A stretch of 64,000 nucleotides of DNA from Dallia pectoralis (taxonomy: Eukaryota; Chordata; Actinopteri; Esociformes; Umbridae). The translations under genes were made by a program, and so were the position numbers. Positions within the stretch are counted from its first letter, which is position 1, and each line of letters opens with the position of its first letter. Under the pieces are notes generated by a model. That model ran no database searches. It was not told the DNA's origin and saw nothing but the letters and a program-made list of their open reading frames with translations. The DNA lies in assembly GCA_029465975.1 (NCBI GenBank), contig CM055742.1:9867030-9931029 (forward strand), in the 5' to 3' direction. Shown here piece by piece: positions 39,082-50,421 of this stretch.

Positions 39082-40592
39082 AACTGCAGTTGCTCACATG
39101 AAGCCCTGAAGCACTGGGACAGTAGCATGCTGCTATATTGGGAGAACTGCAGTTGCTCACATGAAGCCCTGAAGCACTGGGACAGTAGCATGCTGCTATA
39201 TTGGGACAACTGCAGTTGCTCACATGAAGCCCTGAAGCACTGGGACAGTAGCATGCTGCTATATTGGGAGAACTGCAGTTGCTCACATGAAGCCCTGAAG
39301 CACTGGGACAGTAGCATGCTGCTATATTGGGACAACTGCAGTTGCTCACATGAAGCCCTGAAGCACTGGGACAGTAGCATGCTGCTATATTGGGACAACT
39401 GCAGTTGCTCACATGAAGCCCTGAAGCACTGGGACAGTAGCATGCTGCTATATTGGGACAACTGCAGTTGCTCACATGAAGCCCTGAAGCACTGGGACAG
39501 TAGCATGCTGCTATATTGGGACAACTGCAGTTGCTCACATGAAGCCCTGAAGCACTGGGACAGTAGCATGCTGCTATATTGGGACAACTGCAGTTGCTCA
39601 CATGAAGCCCTGAAGCACTGGGACAGTAGCATGCTGCTATATTGGGACAACTGCAGTTGCTCACATGAAGCCCTGAAGCACTGGGACAGTAGCATGCTGC
39701 TATATTGGGACAACTGCAGTTGCTCACATGAAGCCCTGAAGCACTGGGACAGTAGCATGCTGCTATATTGGGACAACTGCAGTTGCTCACATGAAGCCCT
39801 GAAGCACTGGGACAGTAGCATGCTGCTATATTGGGACAACTGCAGTTGCTCACATGAAGCCCTGAAGCACTGGGACAGTAGCATGCTGCTATATTGGGAC
39901 AACTGCAGTTGCTCACATGAAGCCCTGAAGCACTGGGACAGTAGCATGCTGCTATATTGGGACAACTGCAGTTGCTCACATGAAGCCCTGAAGCACTGGG
40001 ACAGTAGCATGCTGCTATATTGGGACAACTGCAGTTGCTCACATGAAGCCCTGAAGCACTGGGACAGTAGCATGCTGCTATATTGGGACAACTGCAGTTG
40101 CTCACATGAAGCCCTGAAGCACTGGGACAGTAGCATGCTGCTATATTGGGACAACTGCAGTTGCTCACATGAAGCCCTGAAGCACTGGGACAGTAGCATG
40201 CTGCTATATTGGGACAACTGCAGTTGCTCACATGAAGCCCTGAAGCACTGGGACAGTAGCATGCTGCTATATTGGGAGAACTGCAGTTGCTCACATGAAG
40301 CCCTGAAGCACTGGGACAGTAGCATGCTGCTATATTGGGAGAACTGCAGTTGCTCACATGAAGCCCTGAAGCACTGGGACAGTAGCATGCTGCTATATTG
40401 GGAGAACTGCAGTTGCTCACATGAAGCCCTGAAGCACTGGGACAGTAGCATGCTGCTATATTGGGACAACTGCAGTTGCTCACATGAAGCCCTGAAGCAC
40501 TGGGACAGTAGCATGCTGCTATATTGGGAGAACTGCAGTTGCTCACATGAAGCCCTGAAGCACTGGGACAGTAGCATGCTGCTATATTGGGA
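39082..40592. repeat. 63-bp near-perfect tandem array, 24 copies
   Basis: Unit starts aactgcagttgctcacatga and ends ctgctatattggga(g/c). 24 copies are identical except at the last base: copies 1, 3, 19, 20, 21 and 23 have G, the last has A, the rest have C. Contains palindromes AACTGCAGTT and AGCATGCT in every unit. The unit is a multiple of three, so long frames are open on both strands; none has splice or start support. Confidence 0.99.
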
Positions 40593-41751
40593 ATAGGGTC
40601 CCAGTTTGAATGTGCCCAGTGTGTTCAGTTTCACGGCTCACCATTTTGTCATGTTTTGGAGAACGCGGAGTATCTCTGATCCTGTCGCTCTGTTGCTGTC
40701 TGAAATGTGAGCCGGGCCCAGTGTGGGGAATGCTTTGGACATGTCAGCAGCTTTACACCCCGTATTCAGAGCCCCTCTCTCTCACTTTCTCCTTCTTTCA
40801 TTGTCACTCTCATTCTCTCCCACCTTCGCCATTGCATTCCCCTCTAACTCTCTCTCTCTGTCTGTCTGTCATCTGTAATGAAGGTCTTAGCTGAAACCCT
40901 GATTATTGTACTGCCAAAAAGTAGGCAGCCTGTCTATTTGTGTGTGCGTGTGTGTGTGTTCACATGGACTGGCAGAAACACACTCACCTGCAACTGTATT
41001 TGGTAGACCTACTGTAGCCAAAATGTGTTTAGGGTTGTGGTTTTAAAGATTAGAATTAAATAATGATAATTGTGGTGATTGTTGGTGCCAGATGTGGTGG
41101 TTTCAGCATCTCAGAAACAGCTGTAATTTTGTCTCTCGAGTTCACAGAGAACGATGTGAAATCGCATTCCGTATGTAGCAGTTATTTGGGCTAAAACTAA
41201 CTGTTAATGAAGAGATCATAGGGGAAAGGCCAGACTCGTCCAAACTGATAGAAAGACCTGCAATACTACATATGTTTAACTTATTAAGTGGCCAGTGAAT
41301 GTATAGAGATAAAAACAGAAAGCTCCAGAATAAAGAGACAAAAAGTTCCAGAGAGTGACCGAGAGAGATGGAAAGTTCCAGAGAGAGATGGAGTGAGACT
41401 CAGAAAACCCGATAGAGAGTGAGAGAGAGAGACATGCTGTGAGGAGCGAGAACATTCTTCTAACCCCTCCCACTCGTAACCATGGCGTTAGTGGGTGGCA
41501 GTTGGCATGTGTGGTGGCCAGGCTCGGGCCCCCTGGGGTACTTCCCCATCAGGTCTCGGCGACGGTCAGTGCTATTGACCAGCCGAGAACGATTAACTTC
41601 CCTGGTCGTCCGGCGACAGCTTTCACGCATTGCTGTGTGTGTGTGTGACAAACACTCAGACACGGGCATTCCTTTAGCTGGTTTCGTCCATCTGTCAGCC
41701 TGGCACCGTTGTCTATTCTAATTGTGCCTCGTCTCGTCTCTCCCCAAACAG
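40593..41751. other. intron between the two SoHo exons, right part
   Basis: TC-rich patches and a GAGA-rich patch (41330..41430), then a CpG-rich stretch (41490..41640) with an 79-codon open frame that I do not recognise. No coding call. Confidence 0.65.
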
Positions 41752-41818
41752 ACGGTGGACCGTCCGAAGGACTGGTACAAGACCATGTTCAAGCAGATCC
41801 ACATGGTTCACAAAGCAG
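41752..41818 (+). CDS. sorbs2: sorbs2 exon: SoHo domain, second half ([19 protein letters not shown])
   Basis: The exon is 67 bases, acceptor ctccccaaacag, donor AAGCAG|gtgagg, phase 0 to 1. It carries [11 protein letters not shown], the most conserved core of the SoHo domain, essentially identical to mammalian SORBS2. The intron before it is 3.5 kb and contains the 63-bp array; the intron after it contains the purine-rich 36-bp array. Confidence 0.97.
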
Positions 41819-42319
41819 GTGAGGGTTTACCTCTGGACCATACAGGTGCCATCGTGGTGTCAAATGTCTGTTACCTGAGACTTGTCACGCACCTGGGCTG
41901 GGTATGTGCTTGGTGTGATTGTGCGCTCCTCTCTGTGTTACAGTTGCTGAGAAAGAACCCAGATAGAGAAAGAGTGTTAGGGGAGAGACCAGGCAATAAG
42001 AGACAGAGAGATCAGTGGGAGAGAGAGAAAGAGTGAGAGGCAGCGGTAGAGAACGCTAGAGCGAGACATCTGCGATAACAGCAACCTTGGGAAAAACATT
42101 TGCAGCATCACCAACAGCTCAATCCGACATTCCCTCTGTGAAAACAACATCCTGGGCAAATTTCAAATTGGCTTATAACCAACAAACACAGCATCCCAGA
42201 TCAACTATAAACCCCCCTGCTAACAAACAAACAAATCACACTCATGTGCAGTGTTCTGTAAGCACTGTTTGGATGTAGGTAGAGAGGATCTAGATGGAGA
42301 GAGAGGAATTATACAGAGA

Positions 42320-43263
42320 GAGGAAGTCGAGAGAGAGAGACGGACAAAACAGGGGGAGAGGAGGTCGAGAGAGAGACAGAGAAAACAGGGGGAAATGAGG
42401 TGGAGAGAGAGAGAGACAAAACAGGGGGAGTGGAGGTCGAGAGACAGACAAAACAGGAGGAGAGGAGGTGGAGAGAGAGACAGACAAAACAGGGGGAGAG
42501 GAGGTGGAGAGAGAGACAGACAAAACAGGGGGAGAGGAGGTGGAGAGAGAGACAGACAAAACAGGGGGAGAGGAGGTGGAGAGAGAGAGAGACAAAACAG
42601 GGGGAGAGGAGGTGGAGAGAGACAGACAAAACAGGGGGAGAGGAGGTGGAGAGAGAGAGAGACAAAACAGGGGGAGAGGAGGTGGAAAGAGAGACAGACA
42701 AAACAGGGGGAGAGGAGGTGGAGAGAGAGAGAGCCAAAACAGGGGGAGTGGAGGTCGAGAGAGAGACAGACAAAACAGGGGGAGAGGAGGTGGAGAGAGA
42801 GACAGACAAAACAGGGGGAGAGGAGGTGGAGAGAGAGACAGACAAAACAGGGGGAGAGGAGGTGGAGAGAGAGACAGACAAAACAGGGGGAGAGGAGGTG
42901 GAGAGAGAGACAGACAAAACAGGGGGAGAGGAGGTGGAGAGAGACAGACAAAACAGGGGGAGAGGAGGTGGAGAGAGAGAGAGACAAAACAGGGGGAGAG
43001 GAGGTGGAGAGAGAGACAGACAAAACAGGGGGAGAGGAGGTGGAGAGAGAGAGAGCCAAAACAGGGGGAGTGGAGGTCGAGAGAGAGACAGACAAAACAG
43101 GGGGAGAGGAGGTGGAGAGAGAGACAGACAAAACAGGGGGAGAGGAGGTGGAGAGAGAGACAGACAAAACAGGGGGAGAGGAGGTGGAGAGAGAGACAGA
43201 CAAAACAGGGGGAGAGGAGGTGGAGAGAGAGACAGACAAAACAGGGGGAGAGGAGGTCGAAAG
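42320..43263. repeat. 36-bp purine-rich minisatellite (gacagacaaaacagggggag...)
   Basis: About 26 copies of a 36-base unit almost devoid of T on the + strand (gagagagacagacaaaacag then ggggagaggaggtg). Lies 500 bases after the SoHo exon. Arg/Gln/Glu-rich + frames and Ser/Pro/Leu-rich - frames are repeat translation. Confidence 0.97.
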
Positions 43264-43690
43264 CGGGTAGGAGTGGGACGAGCAGTGTTGAATTCACCTA
43301 CGGCTTTATTGCAGGGAACTCCGATCCGTTTGGGTTTCACCAAATCACATCGTCAAAGCAAGACATGTTTGTTCATCACATTGCAGACACACACCCACCC
43401 TGCTTACTGTGGTCTTACAATAGTCAGCCGGTTATTCACCTTGCTCCTTATTTAGTATTCTCCGTTCTGATTGGCTACCTAGAAAGCCTTCGTTTGTCCA
43501 CAGTTTTTCCCTGAGACACGCGGAACGTTTCTGCTGCGATGGAGTAGAATGTGTGTGTGTGCGTGTGTGTATGTGTGTGTGTGTGCACAGAGAGATGCAG
43601 GGAAACAGCTGCTCTCAGCAGATGTCTGTGGTGTGTGTTTGTGAGTGCCCCTACTGTGTGTCCTGCTCACATTCTACCGTGTTCCTACAG

Positions 43691-43744
43691 ACGACGACTA
43701 CGCGGACACATACAACGCCACATACGCTGTCGTCGCTAACAACG
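43691..43744 (+). CDS. sorbs2: sorbs2 54-bp exon: DDDYADTYNATYAVVANN
   Basis: Acceptor gttcctacag, donor AACG|gtaggc, phase 1 to 1, 54 bases. It follows SoHo as the mammalian DDDTDMYNTPYTYNAG block does. It is rich in Tyr and Asp. Symmetric phase and small size make it a possible skipped exon. Confidence 0.87.
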
Positions 43745-43896
43745 GTAGGCAGATTGAGTGTCATTTGTTTGTCTCGCTGCGTTCTGGACAATGAGATACA
43801 TAAAATGGCATGTCCCAGTTATTTTATCTTTCTCTCTTGTTGTTCCTTCCTCTGTCTCTCTCACTCCCTCTCACTCTGGTACCCCCCCCCCGCTAG

Positions 43897-44107
43897 ACAC
43901 ACACGGTCGGTCATACGACACAACCATGGCCCACCCTGCCCCCAAGACACACACGTACCGACCTCTGGACAAAACCCCGTTGGACAGCGGAGGACACGGC
44001 GCCACCCGGGAGCCCTCCCCAGTCCCTCCACCGCCCCCGCCCATGCCGTCCCTCCTCCAGATGAGGTCAAGAGACAGCGACCGGGAGCGAGACTCGTCCG
44101 ACGCCAT
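43897..44107 (+). CDS. sorbs2: sorbs2 exon: PAPKTHTYRPLDK...PVPPPPPPMP
   Basis: The exon is 211 bases, acceptor ccccgctag, donor GCCAT|gtgaga, phase 1 to 2. It matches mammalian HPAAKTQTYRPLSKSHSD followed by a polyproline stretch (SPVPPPP...), a likely SH3 or profilin/VASP-type ligand. Read without splicing, it would stop at ATG TGA two bases past the donor; with the splice, AT joins G to give Met. Arg/Asp/Ser-rich at its end (RSRDSDRERDSSD). Confidence 0.93.
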
Positions 44108-44334
44108 GTGAGACACGCAGACGGGTTTTCATCCACCTCATTCTAAGCCCACACCTGAGCTATTTTAGGGCCTATTCTGCAATGTGAGCAGAAACATGGG
44201 CCTTAAACCCAGATCTTAGGCCCGGTCTGGCTGAGAACGTCACCTTAGGCGCTATCTACCTGTTGTTACTAGACCTAGTCCCAAGACTTGGACCTCGCCA
44301 TCACACCGATGTCCGCTATTTCTTGTTGTACCAG

Positions 44335-44449
44335 GAATCAATGGGGCCCTCCGGATAGTAAGGTGGACACCAGAAAGTACCGCGCCGAGCCCCGGAGCAT
44401 CTTTGAGTACGAGCCGGGCAAGTCGTCCATTCTGGAGCAGGAGAGACCG
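44335..44449 (+). CDS. sorbs2: sorbs2 exon: [25 protein letters not shown]
   Basis: The exon is 115 bases, acceptor cttgttgtaccag, donor AGACCG|gtgagt, phase 2 to 0. It carries the highly conserved SORBS block [17 protein letters not shown] and [16 protein letters not shown]. The match to mammalian SORBS2 ([29 protein letters not shown]) is close enough to fix frame and both splice sites. Confidence 0.97.
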
Positions 44450-45616
44450 GTGAGTGGGCTATAAGAGCCGCTCTTTCCCTTTTTCTCAGACTACATGTAG
44501 TTGTCAAGCTCATTTCCTGTTGGTCTAATTCTAGCTAACCAGGTTAGGCCCTGAAGCCTCGGGGCTGCGTTGTCATTTTCCAGGCATTCAGAACCTCGTT
44601 ACCCATAATTCCTTCCTAACCGACAGCTTTCTTGGTTCCTAATGAGCAGGTGAACTCTAAATGGAGGTGCAGTGTTTCGTTCCAGACCAGCAAGAACCGT
44701 TAAAGACTGAAGGGGGGGTCGATCTTTGCACACAAAAAGCCTCTGTCGCCTAGAACAAAGCTACTTCCAGGCTTTTAGAGATCTGGCATCAGCTGATCTT
44801 GGATCAGCTTGCCTTTCCCAAGTCCAAAGCTCATCCATCAGTGGAATAAACCCACATTATCTCAGATCAGTTAGGGACGGCCGTAAATGCCTGACTGATC
44901 ATTTGGATTGATACTCTTGCTGAGGTCGAGCAGGAACCCACATAATAAAGTAATTTACACCCCAAATGAGACACATCCTGGCAGGCATGTTTTTAGAAAG
45001 GCTTACATGTATGTTATTATCTGCTAGCTGTCGGTGAACCATTCTAGAGGTTATTGTTAATGCAGAACTGAGTCATTATGAGGTAAAGAAGAACAATCGA
45101 TGTGTCCTCATCGGTCAGACGTACATTTACCGATGGGCCCTTGCAGCTTTACTGCTTGATCATGGTTGATTATTTATCCACTGGATGGTGTTCTCTCATT
45201 TATAAGTGTTTTTGGGTTTTGCCCGGAGCGTGTCCTCCAAATTGACCATATTCATTCAGTGTCTTGTTTTTCACGTCCTACTCATCTGGAAAAGGAGGAC
45301 TTGAGAGTTGAGAAGAGTTTAGATAGAGCTGTGTATCGTACGCAGTGTGTTTGGTTGACCAGGCTGGAGCTGTACGGCCCTGTGCAATTTACTCTCTGTA
45401 GAAGTGGTCAGGAGAGGTTTTCTGATTTCTCACACCAATATTTTTTTTATAGTTCTTTTCTGAACTTTGACCCAACCTAGACCTCAGAATCACTCATTGA
45501 GAACCGTCCCTTGACTGCCAAACAGATAAGTGACTCATCCAGACTCTTGTAATGACGTTGACAACTTCGGTCCACCTCACAGATGGCACGTCTCCACCCG
45601 GATCTCTGAAGTAATA
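44450..45616. other. intron, nothing coding seen
   Basis: A stretch near 44780..44880 (gatcttggatcagcttgcct) resembles a sequence dispersed in salmonid-type genomes; family not determined. Confidence 0.55.
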
Positions 45617-46096
45617 ATCAGTGGCGGTACTCAGTGGTTATAACACATGGTGCAGTTGAGCTAGCATACAGGAGTCAGTGGCGGTACTCAGTGGTTTTAA
45701 CACATGGTGCAGTTGAGCTAGCATACAGGAATCAGTGGCGGCACTCAGTCGTTACAACACATGGTGCATTTGAGCTAGCATACAGGAATCAGTGGCGGTA
45801 CTCAGTCATTCTAACACATGGTGCAGTTGAGCTAGCATACAGGAGTCAGTGGCGGTACTCAGTGGTTTTAACACATGGTGCAGTTGAGCTAGCATACAGG
45901 AATCAGTGGCGGCACTCAGTCGTTACAACACATGGTGCATTTGAGCTAGCATACAGGAATCAGTGGCGGTACTCAGTCATTCTAACACATGGTGCAGTTG
46001 AGCTAGCATACAGGAATCAGTGGCGGTACTCAGTCATTCTAACACATGGTGCAGTTGAACTAGCATACAGGAGTCAGTGGCCGTACTCAGTGGTTT
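45617..46096. repeat. 57-bp minisatellite, about 8.5 copies
   Basis: Unit begins cagtggcggtactcagt and contains aacacatggtgcagttgagc then tagcatacaggaat. A 171-base (three-unit) pattern repeats twice: the gcactcagtcgttacaacac copy recurs at 45739 and 45910. Confidence 0.96.
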
Positions 46097-46980
46097 ACAA
46101 GCGGTCCCCAGTGTGGCATGGTCATTATAACCGGAATCTTGGTTAAACCATGTGCTGAGACAAACCAACCGTGGTCTGAGGTCCCACAAACTGGTTCATC
46201 TTGTTTTCAGGATTTTCATTTAAATCGTTGCACCTCACATTTTCTGCTGTTTTGAAACATGTCATTCTGATTCAGATCATACAAATCATGTGTTTGTTTA
46301 CTTTCATTCCCCCCTTCCCCCGAGCAGCCTGTAAACTACATCTCCCAGTAGACACCAGTAAATGTCATGGCTAGTCTGCGGCGTGCCGGGCTACTGCAGT
46401 GAATCACTCTGCCCCGTGGTGAACCTGATAGAAAACAGGAATACATCCCAGCAATACTGCGTAGGCGTGTCTGCAACACTACCAGTACGCCGGTACGGTA
46501 CGGTCCTCCAGGAGATGTCGTGGGAGTCTTGTGTTCCCCTCCGACTGCCAAAAGTTAACTTTGGAGGAAGGAATTTGACACGTGACGTGGACAACCGCTA
46601 AAGACGTGCCAGCCAAACGTTCTTCCCTCAATATCTTTTTGTTCAGCTCACCGTGTGTTAAGCTGATCACTGTATGTGGTACTAGTTAGTTTCGCAGATG
46701 TGGAGCTTCTCTGGACCACCAGCTATGTTTTGTAAGGTGTGCTGCTCAAGTTCTGACTAGGTCACACCCGGCCCAAACCACCAGAGCAGGTGTTCCTGGC
46801 AGACGGTTGACGATCAGTTTGAAAATATTGCCCTCTGCTGGAGAACTGTCAACACTACAGGGCTTTTACCAAATATTTTCTCCTATGGTTTGGCATTTTC
46901 AGGTTCACTATTCTGAGATCACAATCTTTCTAAAGACCTGTGAGCGATTAGGTTAACTGCCATTCCCATAGACAGATTGA

Positions 46981-47075
46981 CAGGGTTTTAATTTCACCTC
47001 GCCACCCCCAGGGCCAGCAAGCACTCGTTTGCTGGTTCAACCCTCTTGACCACTAGGCTACCCAGCCGCCCTGAA
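46981..47075 (-). mobile_element. tRNA-derived SINE relic
   Basis: Read on the minus strand from 47071, ggcggctgggtagcctagtg followed by gtcaagagggttgaacc resembles a tRNA head, with a box A-like TAGCCTAGTGG and a box B-like GGGTTGAACC. The + strand string gaccactaggctaccc is typical of fish tRNA-derived SINEs. No clear tail or target-site duplication is seen. Confidence 0.5.
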
Positions 47076-47257
47076 AATCTACCTCAAAGTGTGACCCATC
47101 TCAATCTTCTCTATAGAGTGTCTGCAGCCAGGCGCTGCCCACCACTGATCGTAACCATGAGATCTATGTCTCTCTATGTGCTTTTTTCCTCCTCCTTTCC
47201 TTCGCTGTCTTTCCTCTTTCTCTCTCTGTTTCTATGGCTCTCCACTCCTCTATCCAG

Positions 47258-47341
47258 ACATATGAGCTAAACCCAGATGACATAGATTTAGAGACCGAGC
47301 CTTGGTACAGGTTTTTTTCCGAACTGGAGTTCGGCCGTCCG
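47258..47341 (+). CDS. sorbs2: sorbs2 exon: NPDDIDLETEPWYRFFSELEFGRP
   Basis: The exon is 84 bases, phase 0 to 0, acceptor ctcctctatccag, donor CGTCCG|gtaagt. It encodes the family block (EIDLENEPWYKFFSELEFG in mammals) that is alternatively spliced in SORBS1 and SORBS2. Being symmetric, it can be skipped in frame. Confidence 0.95.
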
Positions 47342-48144
47342 GTAAGTGAGGGTCCGCGACTGCCAGCGCACCCTGGCCGTAGTTGTACCCCTCCCCGAAT
47401 CTCCTCCCTCCGTTGACCCCCCTGCAGCTGGATGGGGTACTGTAGTCCAGGGCTCCTCCCACTCCCGTACTGGAGTGCTTTTCAGGGGGTGCAGACTTTT
47501 GTTCTAGCTCGGCAGTAACGCACATTTCTCCTTGAGAGCTCCCGCACCCCTCGCACCTCATCACTAACGTTCAGAGGATAATAACTGTATTCTGGAGCCC
47601 GATAGGCCGGATCAGACGCGACGCCGCCGGGTTAGAACAACAGTCTGTACTGCAGTGACCCGTCCGGCCCGGATTCGGGGGGGGGGGGGACACCTCCCCA
47701 GTAGTTTCTTCTGGCATGCTGTTTGGGGCTTGTGGTGTGTAACTCCTCGTCGCCGCTCTTGTCTTGGTGTGTCGGTATCGCCTAGTGGGGCCGTGTTGGT
47801 ACTCCAGCTGGACACGTTGAAGACAACGGAAACTCTCTCCCGTTGTCGTTGGCTGGACTTTTAGATGGACATCCTTGTTCATGGGAAAAGCCATTTTCTT
47901 TCATGGGCAATTCCACATGAATGTCAAGCGGAACACTGAAATTTATTTATGTACTCGTATATAAAAATTTATTTAGTCATATATATGTTATATCAAAATG
48001 GAAGTCTAAACTTAATTTTTTTACGATCGCGTGTAGGAGACTGCGTTTGGGCCATCATAAGGATGGCATTTCGGTCGATAGCATTATTCGACTTGCGTTT
48101 CGTTGTCGGCGTCCTTTCATCCTAGCAGACACCACGGTTGTGGA

Positions 48145-48536
48145 TGTGATGGCTTATAATGGGTTATAATGTGTCGTAGGAGGAGCTCGCGCAGTCAGCA
48201 GTATGTGTGTGATGGGTTATAATGTGTTATAATGTGTCGTAGGAGGAGCTCGCGCAGTCAGCAGTATGTGTGTGATGGGTTATAATGTGTTATAATGTGT
48301 CGTAGGAGGAGCTCGCGCAGTCAGCAGTATGTGTGTGATGGGTTATAATGTGTTATAATGTGTCGTAGGAGGAGCTTGCGCAGTCAGCAGTATGTGTGTG
48401 ATGGGTTATAATGTGTTATAATGTGTCGTAGGAGGAGCTCGCGCAGTCAGCAGTATGTGTGTGATGGGTTATAATGTGTTATAATGTGTCGTAGGAGGAG
48501 CTCGCGCAGTCAGCAATATGTGTGTTATGGGTTGTA
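48145..48536. repeat. 63-bp minisatellite, about 6 copies
   Basis: Unit contains gtcgtaggaggagctcgcgc, agtcagcagtatgtgtgtga and tgggttataatgtgttataa. Exact 63-base period (48181 and 48244 landmarks). Copies differ by one or two bases only. Confidence 0.96.
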
Positions 48537-49777
48537 ATCCTGTGCTGACATCTGTGTAAATATGAGGTGTCGCGTTAACATTATCTCTGTCTGCTGTAAT
48601 GACCTCTGAATAGTCGTTTTCTCCCCCTATCAATGGACAATATCAAATACAATGACCTAAACTGTGTTACCATGCTTCATTAAGTAACCTCAAACTCATG
48701 TCCGGTTCGTGTCACATCTTTCACCCTGTACTTGCGTCGTGTTATCGACATATTGATTTCAGTTCTTTGAGGCCTTATAGACGCAGACATAACGAATCTC
48801 ATCATGTTTCGTTTGTCAATTAAATAGGGGCGAAATTGGGGCTTCGGATGCAAATACACACCTCATTAAGCTGGAAACACCCACATTGTATAATGAACAG
48901 TGTTGGCAGATATTTCCAGATCCAGGTTTTTCTACAGTGAGTGCATACCGCTGTTGAAATGCAGAAGGAGCAGCAGGAATTTAACTGAACAGTCGGTCAG
49001 AACATATACTAAGAATACGTTCTGAATACCCTGGTTTAGTTTATGGTATTTGCATACTGTTCTGAAGCAATTGTGTCTGGAGTTTATTGGATACATTATT
49101 CAACATTCGTCTGTTCGGAGTGATAATAGTTCTTTCTGCTCCTCTGATATGTCCAGCTTGTGGTTAGCGGGTTTAGACATTTTGGTTTCTAGCCTTTCTC
49201 CCGTGTCTTCAGTCATCCACCTGAGGGGATCTAAAGAAAGCACTTTAAGGCATTGAATACGTGTAACCTTTATGCTGACTGGACTTCCCATTGTCCGTCA
49301 TGTTCTTCATGCCAGTCCAAATAGAAAGTGAATTGATACACGAGCGGGGAGAAGGGCGAAGTTACGGCCTCTTTTATTTTCACCGCTGTTAGAACATCGA
49401 AGAAGTGGCTTCAACTAATGTTTACTTTTGGAGCTTGTTCATGTTCACGTTTGAATCACTTCACTGTAGGTGAGAGGCCCCTTCACTATGCTTTCTGCTT
49501 ATGTCCGTCCGCGTGTCAGTCTGCTAGTGTGATGCTTTGTGTTTTGGAGCTAATAGTTTTGCAAAATTAGCTTGATGAATAGTGTGTTTTTGTGCATTTG
49601 AGCGTTGCTTTGCTTGCGTGTGCCTGCAGCTCGTCCATCTCCTGTTCCTCTGTGCTCTAACTGATGTCACTCTCCTCTCTCTACCTTGCCCCTGCCCTTC
49701 CCATGACACCTGTCTTTTTTTCCGCCGCTCCATCTTCACCTGCTCCTCTTCCTCCTCACCGCTGCTTGGGGCTCAAG
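48537..49777. other. intron, nothing coding seen
   Basis: Unique-looking AT-rich sequence leading to a pyrimidine-rich acceptor region. Confidence 0.65.
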
Positions 49778-49834
49778 CCTCCTAAAAAACGGCTGGATAA
49801 CAATCCAGACATCTGCCCTCGCCGGCACACGGAG
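49778..49834 (+). CDS. sorbs2: sorbs2 exon: PPKKRLDNNPDICPRRHTE
   Basis: The exon is 57 bases, phase 0 to 0, acceptor ggggctcaag, donor CGGAG|gtaaac. It continues GRP with PPKK as in mammals (GHPPPKKPLD), then diverges. It forms a natural pair with the preceding 84-base exon; in the family this pair is often included or skipped together. Confidence 0.87.
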
Positions 49835-50421
49835 GTAAACACTGTCACGTCATTCAGTAGCGTTGTAGGAGCGGCCGGGGGCTGTCTGGTCGGTGCTGTC
49901 TAGCCAACACTTGTCTTTCCCTGTCTGAGGAGTTGGCGAGACAGCACAAACTCACTGGCGCCCAGGCTAGTTCAATTTCCTGCGATGCTTTGATATTTAC
50001 ATGTTGTGTTTTGAGAGAACATCCTTTTCTACCCAGCTGTATGTCTACTCTGGACTGTATGTGTTTTTAATTATTGTCCGCCCATGCAATTACAATGTCA
50101 ATGAATCGACATGACTGACGGCTGTTACGAATGAATGACGTGCTCATCATCGCAAATGGTTTTGTCCTTCATCATCTATATCAGCGATATATACATATAT
50201 ATCATTTTCCCAAGTCACATTCATCTTAACCATGTCTCTGTTTGCTTTTGTGCTGTCGTCCAGTTGCATTTGTCGTATTGAGTGGAAGGACAGTTCAGAG
50301 ATCAAATCCTGATTCCCCCCAATCATCTGTCGGCTGTCAATTTGTCCACTTGAGCTAGTTATTGATACCATGAGACGTTAGCATTAGCAGACCCTCACAC
50401 ACAGAGCTTTACAGGAGTGAG

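Larger units (their letters stand above)
38129..41818 (+). other. sorbs2: SoHo domain (split over two exons)
   Basis: The sorbin-homology domain is assembled from 38129..38221 (EEEKRVTVMKAPHY... IAIRT) and 41752..41818 ([20 protein letters not shown]). It mediates flotillin binding. Two alternative long ORFs in the intervening intron come from the 63-bp array and are not part of the domain. Confidence 0.93.

Noticed and set aside
39025..40596. 523-codon + frame with 21-residue repeats as a repeat-protein gene
   Set aside because: Open only because the 63-bp unit is a multiple of three; the minus strand is equally open in two frames. No start or splice context, and it sits inside an intron of sorbs2.
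41461..41721. MALVGGSWHVWWPGSGPLG frame as an exon
   Set aside because: CpG-rich and open for 79 codons, but no recognised similarity, no suitable acceptor/donor pair in phase with the SoHo exons, and the minus strand is also open.
42220..43514. Arg/Glu-rich + and Pro/Ser-rich - frames of about 340 codons
   Set aside because: All frames on both strands are open because the 36-bp unit lacks stops; pure repeat translation.
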